Positions 43,994 to 52,342 of a stretch of DNA of 64,000 bases are shown here, in pieces (positions within the stretch are counted from its first letter, which is position 1; the number at the start of each line of letters is the position of its first letter). The stretch spans positions 62,001-126,000 of the forward strand of contig JAEYOQ010000059.1 in NCBI GenBank assembly GCA_023411555.1. The letters are read 5' to 3'. The DNA is from Bacillota bacterium. GTDB lineage: Bacteria > Bacillota > Clostridia > Lachnospirales > Lachnospiraceae. Position numbers and translations under genes: made by a program. Under the pieces are notes generated by a model. That model did no database searches, had not been told where the DNA came from, and saw only the letters and a program-made list of their open reading frames with translations.

Positions 43994-44764
43994 ATGACTA
44001 GAAGGTTTCATAAATTAGCAGTCTTTAATAATAAGGGAGGCGTGGGCAAAAGCACGGTAGCAGTACATACAGCCCATGGTCTCGCTTGCCGGGGAGAGAG
44101 AGTATTATTAATTGATATGGATGAGCAGAATGATGCAAGTCTTTTTCTTGGATTTACTGCAGAGGATTATAATAAAACTCTATATGATTTTATCAAAGGA
44201 GAGGCTTCCTCGATTGAGCAATGCATCCTTAAGGCAAGAGATAATCTGGATCTGCTTCCTTCCAAACATTTATACTACTTAAATACACAGCTTATTAAGG
44301 AAGGAGAGATAAGCTCCTTTTTTAAGGTCAGGTTAAGAGATTTAGATCAGATGGGGTATGATTATATCATTATCGATTGTGGGCCGCAGAGAAGCAAAGT
44401 GAATGATGCAGTTCTATATTATGTCGATGGAATTATAGTCCCGGTTCAGCTAGAGGCGGCTTCTGTACGGGCCTTAGGTAATATATATGAGTATCTAGGT
44501 GATCTGGGATTGGATTCTAATATGGTTCTTCAGGTTGTACCTAACATGTATGATAAGAGGACTAGCGATGCTAGGGAAAACCTTGACTTTATTAGAGAAT
44601 TCTGTACTGATACTGACGTATTAGCAGAACCTCTACACCGTAGAATTAAGATTACAGAAGGTGGAAAGATGGGAAAGACCGTCTACGAGTTTGACAATGC
44701 ATCTATGATGCAATTTGAGCAGATAGTGAAAAGGCTGGTGTTTATCAATGGCGAGAAAAAGTAG
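43994..44764 (+). CDS. ParA-family ATPase of the chemosensory cluster
   Basis: This 256-residue MinD/ParA-type ATPase has the deviant Walker A KGGVGKST (14-21), Walker A' LLIDMDEQNDAS and Walker B YDYIIIDCGPQ. ParA-type proteins form gradients on the nucleoid or pole and position cargo. No ParB gene lies here, and the location between cheA and a CheW protein matches chemotaxis-array positioning proteins (ParC in Vibrio, PpfA in Rhodobacter). It overlaps the next gene by 17 bases. The ribosome site is AGAAGGAGGA. Confidence 0.88.
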   Translation: MTRRFHKLAVFNNKGGVGKSTVAVHTAHGLACRGERVLLIDMDEQNDASLFLGFTAEDYNKTLYDFIKGEASSIEQCILKARDNLDLLPSKHLYYLNTQLIKEGEISSFFKVRLRDLDQMGYDYIIIDCGPQRSKVNDAVLYYVDGIIVPVQLEAASVRALGNIYEYLGDLGLDSNMVLQVVPNMYDKRTSDARENLDFIREFCTDTDVLAEPLHRRIKITEGGKMGKTVYEFDNASMMQFEQIVKRLVFINGEKK

Positions 44765-46418
44765 CAAAAAAGACCAGAGTAATTTTGAAAAACTAAAAAG
44801 AGAGATGGCAATAAAGAAAGAGAAAGCAGACCATAGGCAAGAGTCTGAAATCACCACGGAAGAATCACAGCATAGGTCCGACTTACCACAGGTTAACATA
44901 GATAGCAGCCAGATAACACATGAGGCCTGTGAAGAAGCTGCGGTTTCTCCTGATTCATTACAGGATAGGGAAACGATTGACCAAGACAATGATATAAAGC
45001 TGACCATATTTCAAGTGGAGGATGAAGAATATGCCTTTCCTATAACCAATGTAAAAGAGATTATTCGGATACCGGATATGATAAAGCCGCCCAATTTACC
45101 TCACGGTGTAATTGGGTTATGTCACTTAAGAGGAGAGCTACTACCTATTATAGACACTCGTCAATTATTTAAGCTCCCCTTACAAGAAGCAAGCGAGCTT
45201 AGTAGAATTATCGTTACGGAGCTGGATGGACATAAGTTAGGAATGATAGCCGATAAGGTGTCAGAAGCAATTACGATTCATGAACAAGATATAAAGGAGG
45301 CTCCTACCGCCCTTCGAGGAAAAGATGAAGGGTATATAGAGGGGATCATAACTCTTGGGCTTGGTAAAAGAATGGTTATCCTCTTGAACGCAAATAAGCT
45401 GATAAGTAGGCTTAACTCAAGTAAGAAAGTATTCGATCAACAGATAAAAGAGACCAAAGATGAGTTAAGGCAAGCTATGGAAGAAGACCAAATTGTTATC
45501 TTTGGAATCGGAAACGAGGAGTATGGAATCAGTATAAATTGTACTAGGGAAATAATCCGCCTGCCAAAGGTCTCCAAAATACCAAATGCAGCATCCTATA
45601 TAGAGGGAGTATTCTCCTTAAGAAAGCAGATATTGCCCTTAATTAATTTGGGAATGCTTCTCGGAAATAATACCGGACTACAAAATGAGTCCAGTCGTGT
45701 GGTGATTATCAATCAAGGAGAATTTTCCTTTGGAATCATTGTGGATAGAGTATCGCGTGTTGCTACGGTACAGAAGAAGCTCCTGAAGGAAGTCAGTCAG
45801 TTGGAGTATGGCTCCTGCTCCGAATATATCAAGGGAATGATCAGTTTAAATCATGGAAAAAGTTTAATCATGATGCTGGAACCCCATAAATTAATCAATT
45901 TGGTACAAGAGAAGGTAGCTTCAGCCAGTGATGAAATTAATAAAGTAAGTGGCCTCATCTCAGATGAAGGTAGCTTAGATATGGGACACGAGCAAATTGT
46001 TGTTTTTAAACTAGAGCAGGAGGAGTACGCACTAGATATTAATTATGTACAAGAAATAAGCAGAAGCAGTGAAATTGTTCGATTACCCAAGGCTCCACAG
46101 TATATCAAGGGTATTGTTGATTTGCGGGGAGATATCATACCAGTTCTTGAGCTTAAAGCATTATTACATATACAGGATACTGCTAACAATTCCGAGCAGA
46201 GGCTTATCGTTGTCCATAATGAGAAAAGGAAGATCGGCATACTAATCGATTCTGTTTCTGAAGTACTTAAAGTCCCAACCAATTGTCTGGAAGCTCCACC
46301 TCAAGTCTCCGGTGGGAAAGAGCAAACTAATTTCATATCAAAGATAGCGAAGTTGGATCATAACAAGCGTAATGTCATGATCTTAAATTTTTCTACACTA
46401 TTAGGCTATATAGGGTGA
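44748..46418 (+). CDS. cheW: triple CheW-domain scaffold protein 2 with charged N-terminus
   Basis: The protein has 556 residues. The first about 80 are charged and probably unstructured (MARKSSKKDQ, KREMAIKKEKADHRQE, then acidic). Three CheW domains follow, at about 82-225, 240-385 and 405-553. Their core lines are VKEIIRIPDMIKPPNLPHG, TREIIRLPKVSKIPNAASY and VQEISRSSEIVRLPKAPQY. The start overlaps parA, so the two are co-translated. By analogy with ParP (a CheW-like protein that binds ParC), the charged tail could be the ParA contact. It ends the operon. Confidence 0.87.
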   Translation: MARKSSKKDQSNFEKLKREMAIKKEKADHRQESEITTEESQHRSDLPQVNIDSSQITHEACEEAAVSPDSLQDRETIDQDNDIKLTIFQVEDEEYAFPITNVKEIIRIPDMIKPPNLPHGVIGLCHLRGELLPIIDTRQLFKLPLQEASELSRIIVTELDGHKLGMIADKVSEAITIHEQDIKEAPTALRGKDEGYIEGIITLGLGKRMVILLNANKLISRLNSSKKVFDQQIKETKDELRQAMEEDQIVIFGIGNEEYGISINCTREIIRLPKVSKIPNAASYIEGVFSLRKQILPLINLGMLLGNNTGLQNESSRVVIINQGEFSFGIIVDRVSRVATVQKKLLKEVSQLEYGSCSEYIKGMISLNHGKSLIMMLEPHKLINLVQEKVASASDEINKVSGLISDEGSLDMGHEQIVVFKLEQEEYALDINYVQEISRSSEIVRLPKAPQYIKGIVDLRGDIIPVLELKALLHIQDTANNSEQRLIVVHNEKRKIGILIDSVSEVLKVPTNCLEAPPQVSGGKEQTNFISKIAKLDHNKRNVMILNFSTLLGYIG

Positions 46419-46510
46419 TGTGGATGAAGCACGTGAATAATGAAAAGCGTTTGATCCTGTATTATAATAATTGGACGATATCCTATTCTCAATTGGAAAC
46501 AGTAAAATAA
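46418..46510 (+). CDS. possible 30-residue ORF overlapping the operon end
   Basis: Its ATG overlaps the last base of the previous stop (TGATG), so it could be translated by re-initiation. The product begins MWMKHVNNEKRLILYY. No similarity is recognised and it may be spurious. Confidence 0.25.
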   Translation: MWMKHVNNEKRLILYYNNWTISYSQLETVK

Positions 46511-46603
46511 TATATTGAAACTTCCTTACGGCTAGGCTAAGATAGAAGAAAGATAAGGTAAAGTCTTCTATATACACCTATATATAGGAAAGGGTAAGAA
46601 AAG

Positions 46604-47944
46604 ATGAGAATATGTATTATCAATGGATCCCCGAAGGGGAAATATAGTATCACGTTGCAAACGGCGCTGTACATCCAAAAGCATTTTCCCGAAGAGGAAT
46701 ACGAGATTTTCAATGTCGGCCAGAAAATTAAGCTTTATGAGAAAGATATGAGTGAGGTTATAGAGGGTATCCAAAAAGCCGACTTAATCATCTTCTCCTA
46801 TCCGGTATATACCTTTATGGCTCCTTACCAGCTCCACCGTTTTATCGAGCTGCTGAAGGCTTGTAGGCTTGACTTATCTGGTAAGTACGCCACTCAAATT
46901 ACGACCTCGAAGCATTTCTATGATATTACGGCCCACAAATATATAGAGGAAAATTGTTATGACTTAGGCCTTCGCTTTATCCGTGGGCTTTCTGCTGATA
47001 TGGAGGATTTATTACAGAAGGAAGGACAAAAGGATGCGTTGGCCTTTTTTAACTATGTCATTTATTGTATTGAACAAGGAATTTATGAAACACCACCCAC
47101 AGTAATGTCAAAGGCCACAGAGCATTATCTTCCGTCCTTAGGGAATATTCCAAAGGAGGAGAAATTTGATACTGTAATTATCACGAATTGTGAGCCGGAG
47201 GATAAGGACCTTGCCCTGATGATTCAGGACTTTCAGAATGCGTATCCTTATAGTACCAGATTAATCAATATAGCCGAATATCCTTTTTCAGGAGGATGTC
47301 TGGGGTGCTTTCGATGTGCCGGTGATGGGAAGTGTATCTATAAGGATGGCTTTGATACCTTCCTGCGGGAGAAGATTCAGAAGGCAGATGCGATTGTATA
47401 TGCATTTACCATCAAAGATCATTCCATGGGAGCCTCCTTCAAGTGCTATGATGATCGGCAGTTTTGTAACGGACATCGTACGGTAACCATGGGAATGCCT
47501 ATGGGATATATTGTAGGTGGTGATTATGAGCGAGAATATAACCTACAAACTGTTCTGGAGAGTCGTTGTGAGGTGGGACATAATTTCTTCTGTGGAGCAG
47601 GATATAATCCGGAGGAAATCAAAGGGATGATCGGGAGGCTCACCTATGCCCTGAACAACAAATATGTACAGCCTCAGAATTTTTATGGTGTCGGCGGAAT
47701 GAAGATCTTTCGAGACCTGATCTATCTGATGCAGGGCTTCATGAAGGAGGATCACCGTTTCTATAAAAAACATGGCATCTATGATTTCCCCCAGAAAAAG
47801 ATAGGAACTCTGTGGAAGATGAAGCTAGTCGGTATACTTGTTACTAATCCAAAGATTATGGATAAAATGGGGAACAAGCTGAATGAAGGCATGATAGCCC
47901 CCTATAAAAAGGTACTCGATACGATCTCAAATACCGTCCCTTGA
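46604..47944 (+). CDS. double flavodoxin-fold oxidoreductase
   Basis: The protein has 446 residues with two flavodoxin-like halves. The first (1-about 175) has the FMN-loop MRICIINGSPKGKYSIT and FSYPVYTFMAPYQLHRF. The second (about 185-340) begins FDTVIITNCEPEDKD and holds a cysteine cluster GGCLGCFRCAGDGKCIYKDGFD, like NAD(P)H-dependent FMN reductases and iron-sulfur flavoproteins. A C-terminal helical tail follows. The expected role is electron transfer or reductase activity in the cytoplasm; the substrate is unknown. Its 3' end overlaps the convergent gene by 43 bases, which is unusual. Confidence 0.78.
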   Translation: MRICIINGSPKGKYSITLQTALYIQKHFPEEEYEIFNVGQKIKLYEKDMSEVIEGIQKADLIIFSYPVYTFMAPYQLHRFIELLKACRLDLSGKYATQITTSKHFYDITAHKYIEENCYDLGLRFIRGLSADMEDLLQKEGQKDALAFFNYVIYCIEQGIYETPPTVMSKATEHYLPSLGNIPKEEKFDTVIITNCEPEDKDLALMIQDFQNAYPYSTRLINIAEYPFSGGCLGCFRCAGDGKCIYKDGFDTFLREKIQKADAIVYAFTIKDHSMGASFKCYDDRQFCNGHRTVTMGMPMGYIVGGDYEREYNLQTVLESRCEVGHNFFCGAGYNPEEIKGMIGRLTYALNNKYVQPQNFYGVGGMKIFRDLIYLMQGFMKEDHRFYKKHGIYDFPQKKIGTLWKMKLVGILVTNPKIMDKMGNKLNEGMIAPYKKVLDTISNTVP

Positions 47945-49329
47945 TTATAGTCTGTCACATTCCTTGAGCCATATACCCCCAGGTATAATCTGGTCTGATC
48001 CAGATTCGTACCAAGACAAGTGTAATAGGCTGATTGTGAACCAAAATTGTAATCCACCTCAATAATACTATAATCGTTCAGTTTACAATCCGGTTTAGTT
48101 CTGGTGTAAGCCAAAGCTCCTCGAGCCGGAGACCTGGATCCTTCATTTTGGACAAAATCAGTAAACACAACCCCTCCTGCTAAAGCGGGGATAGCATCTC
48201 CCATATATACCTGGACGCCGGTAAGTGCTGTTCCTTCAAACTTATCAGGACGGGGATCTTCATGATAATAACAGGTTAGTGGAGGGAGTCTCTTTACTGA
48301 GGTCCTTACGGCATCCTCGTAATAAGCGAAGGGTCTTTCTACTAAGGCATCATTGTTGGCACATGGTCTTATAATGGAAGTAGGAAACGAACCTTCCCAA
48401 CCTCGCCACCCAAAGTTAATGAACCCTTTCTGGTCTGGTTCCACATTCATCGCAGAGGCTTGCACAATCTCAGTAACCGGTAGTGGCTTATAATCAGTGA
48501 ATGAAAATATTGCTTCTACCAGGTCTTGACCGACATTTCCTACATATTTGATATATTGGTTATTCAAGTGTTGATAGGATATGCCGGGGATATTACGTAC
48601 GCCTTTTGAAATTACCGTTAGCATTTCCTGTATGGATATCGGAAGCTCATCAAAACGGGTAACTACCGGTGGTTGGTTGACTGATATATTCATAGAGACA
48701 TCAATTTCAATTATTTTTCCCGCAATCTCCATATCATCCTGGCTTAAATTAAAAGGATCATAGCCTGATCCACCGTCTCCGGTAGTTAAGACAAGCCTTC
48801 TTGTTTCAGGTGAAAAGGTTAGGCTATTGACACCGTTATGATTAAGAAAGGGTCTTCTTAAATTAAGCAATGTCCGACGCAATTGAGGTTCCCCCTCCGG
48901 TTGCAAGCTCCATTCTTCAACGGTATCTATATGATCATATAAAGCTTCTCTATTACTCCACTTAAGATTTAAGGTACTAAGATCACAGGGATTGGGACGA
49001 AAGGATCCGGAAAGCGCTCCGGGACCCTGTGAACCTGCCAATGAGTAGTGAAGATAAAATAAACCGTTGTAATAAAAATCAGGATGAAAGGCCAGTCCTA
49101 ATAACCCCCGTTCATCATAGCCGCCGCTTAAAGTACCAAGCTGTAGAACACGATGACGAATATCTAAGAAATTCTGTATCACTCCATGTCCAATGTAGAA
49201 GATCTCGCCGATTTGTGTCGCAATAACTAATCCTTCCTCAGTATCACCAGGTAGGAATGTTGATTTAATAACAGTGGGTAGATTTAAATTACTGACAACC
49301 GGCTGTAAACGAATTCTTACTTTTTCCAA
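47902..49329 (-). CDS. glucose/sorbosone dehydrogenase-like beta-propeller protein
   Basis: The protein has 475 residues on the minus strand. Family features are a start with an FLPGDTEEGLVIATQIGEIFYI blade, GLLGLAFHPDFYYNGLFYLHYSLAG (the GLLGLAFHPD signature of soluble aldose/sorbosone dehydrogenases) and LNHNGVNSLTFSPETRRLVLTTGDGG. Relatives are often PQQ-dependent, but PQQ is rarely made in clostridia, so the cofactor is doubtful. No signal peptide is visible. The start is TTG 49329 with AAGGAG nine bases upstream; the ATG at 49404 has no site. Divergent from the membrane gene at 49455. Confidence 0.8.
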   Translation of the reverse strand: MEKVRIRLQPVVSNLNLPTVIKSTFLPGDTEEGLVIATQIGEIFYIGHGVIQNFLDIRHRVLQLGTLSGGYDERGLLGLAFHPDFYYNGLFYLHYSLAGSQGPGALSGSFRPNPCDLSTLNLKWSNREALYDHIDTVEEWSLQPEGEPQLRRTLLNLRRPFLNHNGVNSLTFSPETRRLVLTTGDGGSGYDPFNLSQDDMEIAGKIIEIDVSMNISVNQPPVVTRFDELPISIQEMLTVISKGVRNIPGISYQHLNNQYIKYVGNVGQDLVEAIFSFTDYKPLPVTEIVQASAMNVEPDQKGFINFGWRGWEGSFPTSIIRPCANNDALVERPFAYYEDAVRTSVKRLPPLTCYYHEDPRPDKFEGTALTGVQVYMGDAIPALAGGVVFTDFVQNEGSRSPARGALAYTRTKPDCKLNDYSIIEVDYNFGSQSAYYTCLGTNLDQTRLYLGVYGSRNVTDYNQGTVFEIVSSTFL

Positions 49330-49454
49330 CCTTCTATACTCCTTACTCCAATATCTTATAAAGAATATGATAAGGACAGTTCTATTAGTACCCAAAATGA
49401 GCATACCAATTACTAAATTGTATCGTTGTAATCATATGCTTGGGGGTACATTCG

Positions 49455-49973
49455 ATGAAAAAAATCAATATTGTTCAATTGGTATGTATAGGTGGTGTAT
49501 TGACATCGATAACGGTTTTGTTTCAATCGGCCCCTGTATTTTTCCCGACAATAGGGCTGGCTATCAGCCCCTTTAGTACGCTACCGGTAGCAATAGCAGC
49601 GGTTGTAAATGTTTTTCTTGGTCTTTCTGTATTTATTTCTTCTGCATTCATTCTTTTTATAGTGAGTCCACAGGAAGCAATTATTCTTCTTTTCACTACA
49701 GGAATACTCGGTATTACACTGGGCTCCTTGCTATATAGAAAGGGAATATTAGTAACATTACTAGCTTCTGCCGCCTCATTAGTATTAGGTATTATACTAC
49801 TAACCTATGTAGTGGCAATTCCATCTTTTGTAGAAGTCACAGGTTCTTTCTCATTCCCTTTTATGCTACTTATTTTTTCTGTTTTCTCACTTATCTATGT
49901 AAGTATATGGTACAAAAGTCTTAAAAAACTTACGAAGCTCATCATGAGATTAAAACTAATCGAAAAGTCCTAA
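49455..49973 (+). CDS. small multi-spanning membrane protein
   Basis: The protein has 172 residues, very hydrophobic, with about five membrane segments and a basic C-terminus (YKSLKKLTKLIMRLKLIEKS). Regular Ala/Val/Ile spacing and an LAISPFSTLPVAIAAVVN segment recall small transporter or ECF S-component-like membrane proteins, but no family is certain. Start is ATG 49455 (MKKINIV) after GGGGG; the frame is open to TTG 49440. Function unknown. Confidence 0.75.
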   Translation: MKKINIVQLVCIGGVLTSITVLFQSAPVFFPTIGLAISPFSTLPVAIAAVVNVFLGLSVFISSAFILFIVSPQEAIILLFTTGILGITLGSLLYRKGILVTLLASAASLVLGIILLTYVVAIPSFVEVTGSFSFPFMLLIFSVFSLIYVSIWYKSLKKLTKLIMRLKLIEKS

Positions 49974-50020
49974 TATAACCTTACATTTGATCCCTTACCA
50001 TGTAATTTGTAGCTTCGAAA

Positions 50021-50088
50021 CTGATTCATGACAAAAAAATCATGTTTCATGCAGCAGACGGATTTTTTGGTAAATTTCTGTTAAATTA
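50021..50088 (+). promoter_or_regulatory. tandem TTTCATG element, copy 2
   Basis: The TTCATG motifs at 50025-50030 and 50046-50051 have the same 21-bp pitch. The second continues CATGCA, 7 bases, GATTTT, about 15 bases and TAAATT, matching copy 1 (6772) in a stretch of about 60 bases, including ATTTCTG and TAAATTATA. It lies 160 bases before the HD-GYP gene. Confidence 0.6.
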
Positions 50089-50210
50089 TAGATGTGATCT
50101 TAATTAACAAATTATGACCAATCGTGCCACAAGGATTGTCTTTTAAAATTCAATGAGGTATAAAAGTTTTACCATAATTCTGAATAATTCATTGAAAGGG
50201 ATGAGAGAGG

Positions 50211-51053
50211 ATGCTAAATTTTGATGAGCTTTATCAATCTGCGATACGAACTATTCGTGACGTGATTGAAGATATCCGCTTTAAAAGAGACTTAAATTTA
50301 GAGCCAACATTAGCTTGTGTAGAAAAAATTTGCAATTACATGTCTTCCTATACGAATATATTTACGTCCTTGAACAGTGTCGAGAATAAATATCCTTATT
50401 TATATTCCCACCCGGTTAATGTGACATTTTTATCCTATGAGATAGGAAAATGGCTAAACCTCAGCCAGTCGGAGCTCTTTGGTCTGGCATGTGGAGCTTT
50501 TCTTCATGATATTGGGAAGGCAAAGATCAGAGATAGCTTGCTCAACAAAACGGAGGAATTGAGCATTAATGAGATGAAGATCATGAGAACGCATTCCATC
50601 ATTGGCTATCAATTAGTGGAGAAAATGAATGTACTAGATCAGGAGGCTTTACTTGGTATCCTACATCACCATGAGCGAATCGATGGCAGTGGCTATCCCA
50701 TGGGATTGAAGGGTGACCAGATTAGTTTGAATGGACGAATTATTGCAATCGCAGATATTTTTGATGCAACAACATCAACGAAGGCATATCGAGAGAAACG
50801 CTCACCCTTCAAGGCTGTGGAAGAGATTGCAGCATCAGGCTTTGCTTCGTTGGATCCATACATCTGTCAGACCTTTGTGAATAAATCAATAGACTTTTTT
50901 TATCGATCATCGGTTAAGCTAAGTAATGAACAGGTTGGTGAAATTATATATATTAATAGGGAAGAGAAGACCAGGCCATTGATACGGTGTTACGAGAATG
51001 TATATCTTGACCTTTCCAAGGAACGAAATATCGCAATTGTAGAAGTATTATAG
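50211..51053 (+). CDS. HD-GYP domain protein, probable cyclic-di-GMP phosphodiesterase
   Basis: The protein has 280 residues, cytoplasmic. The HD-GYP core shows YSHPVNVTFLSYEIG, HDIGKAKIRD (metal-binding His-Asp), THSIIGYQLV, HHERIDGSGYP (GYP motif) and ADIFDATTSTKAYR. Such enzymes open cyclic-di-GMP to pGpG or GMP. The N-terminal about 80 residues are a helical region without recognised domain. No GGDEF domain is present. Control by the tandem TTTCATG element would connect it to surface genes sharing that element. Confidence 0.9.
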   Translation: MLNFDELYQSAIRTIRDVIEDIRFKRDLNLEPTLACVEKICNYMSSYTNIFTSLNSVENKYPYLYSHPVNVTFLSYEIGKWLNLSQSELFGLACGAFLHDIGKAKIRDSLLNKTEELSINEMKIMRTHSIIGYQLVEKMNVLDQEALLGILHHHERIDGSGYPMGLKGDQISLNGRIIAIADIFDATTSTKAYREKRSPFKAVEEIAASGFASLDPYICQTFVNKSIDFFYRSSVKLSNEQVGEIIYINREEKTRPLIRCYENVYLDLSKERNIAIVEVL

Positions 51054-51189
51054 CCAGTTGAGAGTTAATTGGATCGCTACTGGGACTGAGGTATGGGCAA
51101 TTTTACGCAATCAACAGTTTAGGTATATGCTTCATATATAAGATACCTATATGTATTTATCATAATTATTTATGTTGGAGGAAGATTGC

Positions 51190-52023
51190 ATGAGGGAGAA
51201 TGTTCGGATGAAAGTAATGGCCATGGTTCTCATAATAGCGGTAGCGTTAACAGAACCGCTATCTATACCTTTGATCGGTAATATAGAAGTAGCCAATGCG
51301 GCAACTGTGAAAATAAGCGAATCGATATTGACTATGAAGGTTGCTGAGACTACAACTCTGAAAGTAACAGGAACGAATAGTAAGGTGACATGGAGGAGCA
51401 GTAACGAGAACGTTGCAACAGTTACAAGCAAAGGTGTTGTAACTGCTCAATCCATAGGTACTGCTAATATAACAGCTACCATAGGTGAAAAGAACTATAT
51501 CTGTACTATTACCGTTATTCCGTTAGGAAATCCTTACCTTACAACTACTGATTTAAAGGAAATTCAATTAGCAAATCTCAGCTTTGTTATTCCTAATATA
51601 TATGAGGTATCAGGAGATGAAATTAAGGATACCTATATAGCAAATCTAACGATACCTGATTCAAAATCAGGTATGCTAGTATTAGCCGACAAAACTGGGA
51701 AAAAAGCTTCCTCCTACGTAGACGTTGCAGCATCCTTAGAAGACGTAAACTTAGAAGATCTACAAGAATCCATGGACGCTACTTATGGTTCGGGTGTAGC
51801 ATTGGTATCCGATTTTAGTACCTTTGCATATGAAGCGAAGAATGGGACGAAATCCTTTGGGTATAGCTATATGTTAACCAAGGAATCTGTTGCGTGCAGA
51901 ATGATATCCTATAAGCTTTCCATTGATGATTATTATCTACAGATTATAGCAATTAGTTATGATGGTTATGATATCCGTTCACATGCGGAATGTTTAATTG
52001 ATTCCTTGATGTATATTGAGTAA
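51190..52023 (+). CDS. secreted Ig-like (BIG_2) protein, paralogue A
   Basis: This 277-residue protein has a signal peptide (about 1-33, ANA-AT). A bacterial Ig-like (BIG_2) domain (about 35-110) has the typical TTLKVTGTNSKVTWRSSNENVATVTSKGVVTAQSIGTANITA order (hydrophobic-Trp-Ser-Ser-x-Asn). A C-terminal domain (about 120-277) contains LSFVIPNIYEV and AECLIDSLMYIE. Start is ATG 51190, eight bases after GGAGGA; the ATG 18 bases earlier overlaps the site. It is a tandem paralogue of the gene at 52343. The surface ligand is unknown. Confidence 0.85.
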   Translation: MRENVRMKVMAMVLIIAVALTEPLSIPLIGNIEVANAATVKISESILTMKVAETTTLKVTGTNSKVTWRSSNENVATVTSKGVVTAQSIGTANITATIGEKNYICTITVIPLGNPYLTTTDLKEIQLANLSFVIPNIYEVSGDEIKDTYIANLTIPDSKSGMLVLADKTGKKASSYVDVAASLEDVNLEDLQESMDATYGSGVALVSDFSTFAYEAKNGTKSFGYSYMLTKESVACRMISYKLSIDDYYLQIIAISYDGYDIRSHAECLIDSLMYIE

Positions 52024-52069
52024 TAAATCATTAGACACAGGCTATGAGATATTATTTGTGATGAGGAAT

Positions 52070-52111
52070 AAGAAAGACCGATACTTTTATTAGTGTTGCT
52101 CTTTCTTTTTT
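52070..52111 (+). terminator. intrinsic terminator after paralogue A
   Basis: The stem AAGAAAGACCGATAC / GTGTTGCTCTTTCTT (with G-U pairs) has an 8-base loop and is followed by TTTTTT. Confidence 0.7.
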
Positions 52112-52145
52112 ATTTCATAGAAAGTTTGTGTAACCTAAGTTTTAG

Positions 52146-52200
52146 CACTTGTAAAGTTTGAGTAAAGATTAAGTAAAATATGTGTAAAGCTTGAGTAACC
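52146..52200. repeat. phased 11-bp direct repeats (NTTGAGTAAAG)
   Basis: Five consecutive 11-base units (CACTTGTAAAG, TTTGAGTAAAG, ATTAAGTAAAA, TATGTGTAAAG, CTTGAGTAACC) are followed by a further related unit at 52104-52114 in reverse position order (52204 onward reads CTTGAGTAATA). On the other strand each gives TTTAC at the same place. An 11-bp pitch equals one helical turn and is typical of OmpR/PhoB-type regulator sites. It lies about 30 bases before the tandem TTTCATG element. Confidence 0.55.
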
Positions 52201-52229
52201 GAGCTTGAGTAATAAATTTAACTAATTGA

Positions 52230-52296
52230 TGTTTCATGCCTAAAAAATGGTGTTTCATGCAGCCAATGGTTTTGAATATATGTTTTATAGTATAAT
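52230..52296 (+). promoter_or_regulatory. tandem TTTCATG element, copy 3, with TATAAT
   Basis: TTCATG at 52233-52238 and 52254-52259 again has a 21-bp pitch. CATGCA, 7 bases, GTTTTG, 16 bases and TATAAT (52291-52296) follow, 47 bases before the start of paralogue B. This copy has the clearest -10. Confidence 0.65.
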
Positions 52297-52342
52297 ATAG
52301 CTATATTCAAACTATAAAAAATTTATATTGGAGGAAATTTAT

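Noticed and set aside
52104..52200. CRISPR array
   Set aside because: Units are 11 bp and contiguous without spacers, and no cas genes are present.
6772..52296. LytTR/AgrA-type binding sites
   Set aside because: The 21-bp pitch would fit, but the repeat TTTCATG does not match the LytTR consensus and no LytTR regulator is in the window.
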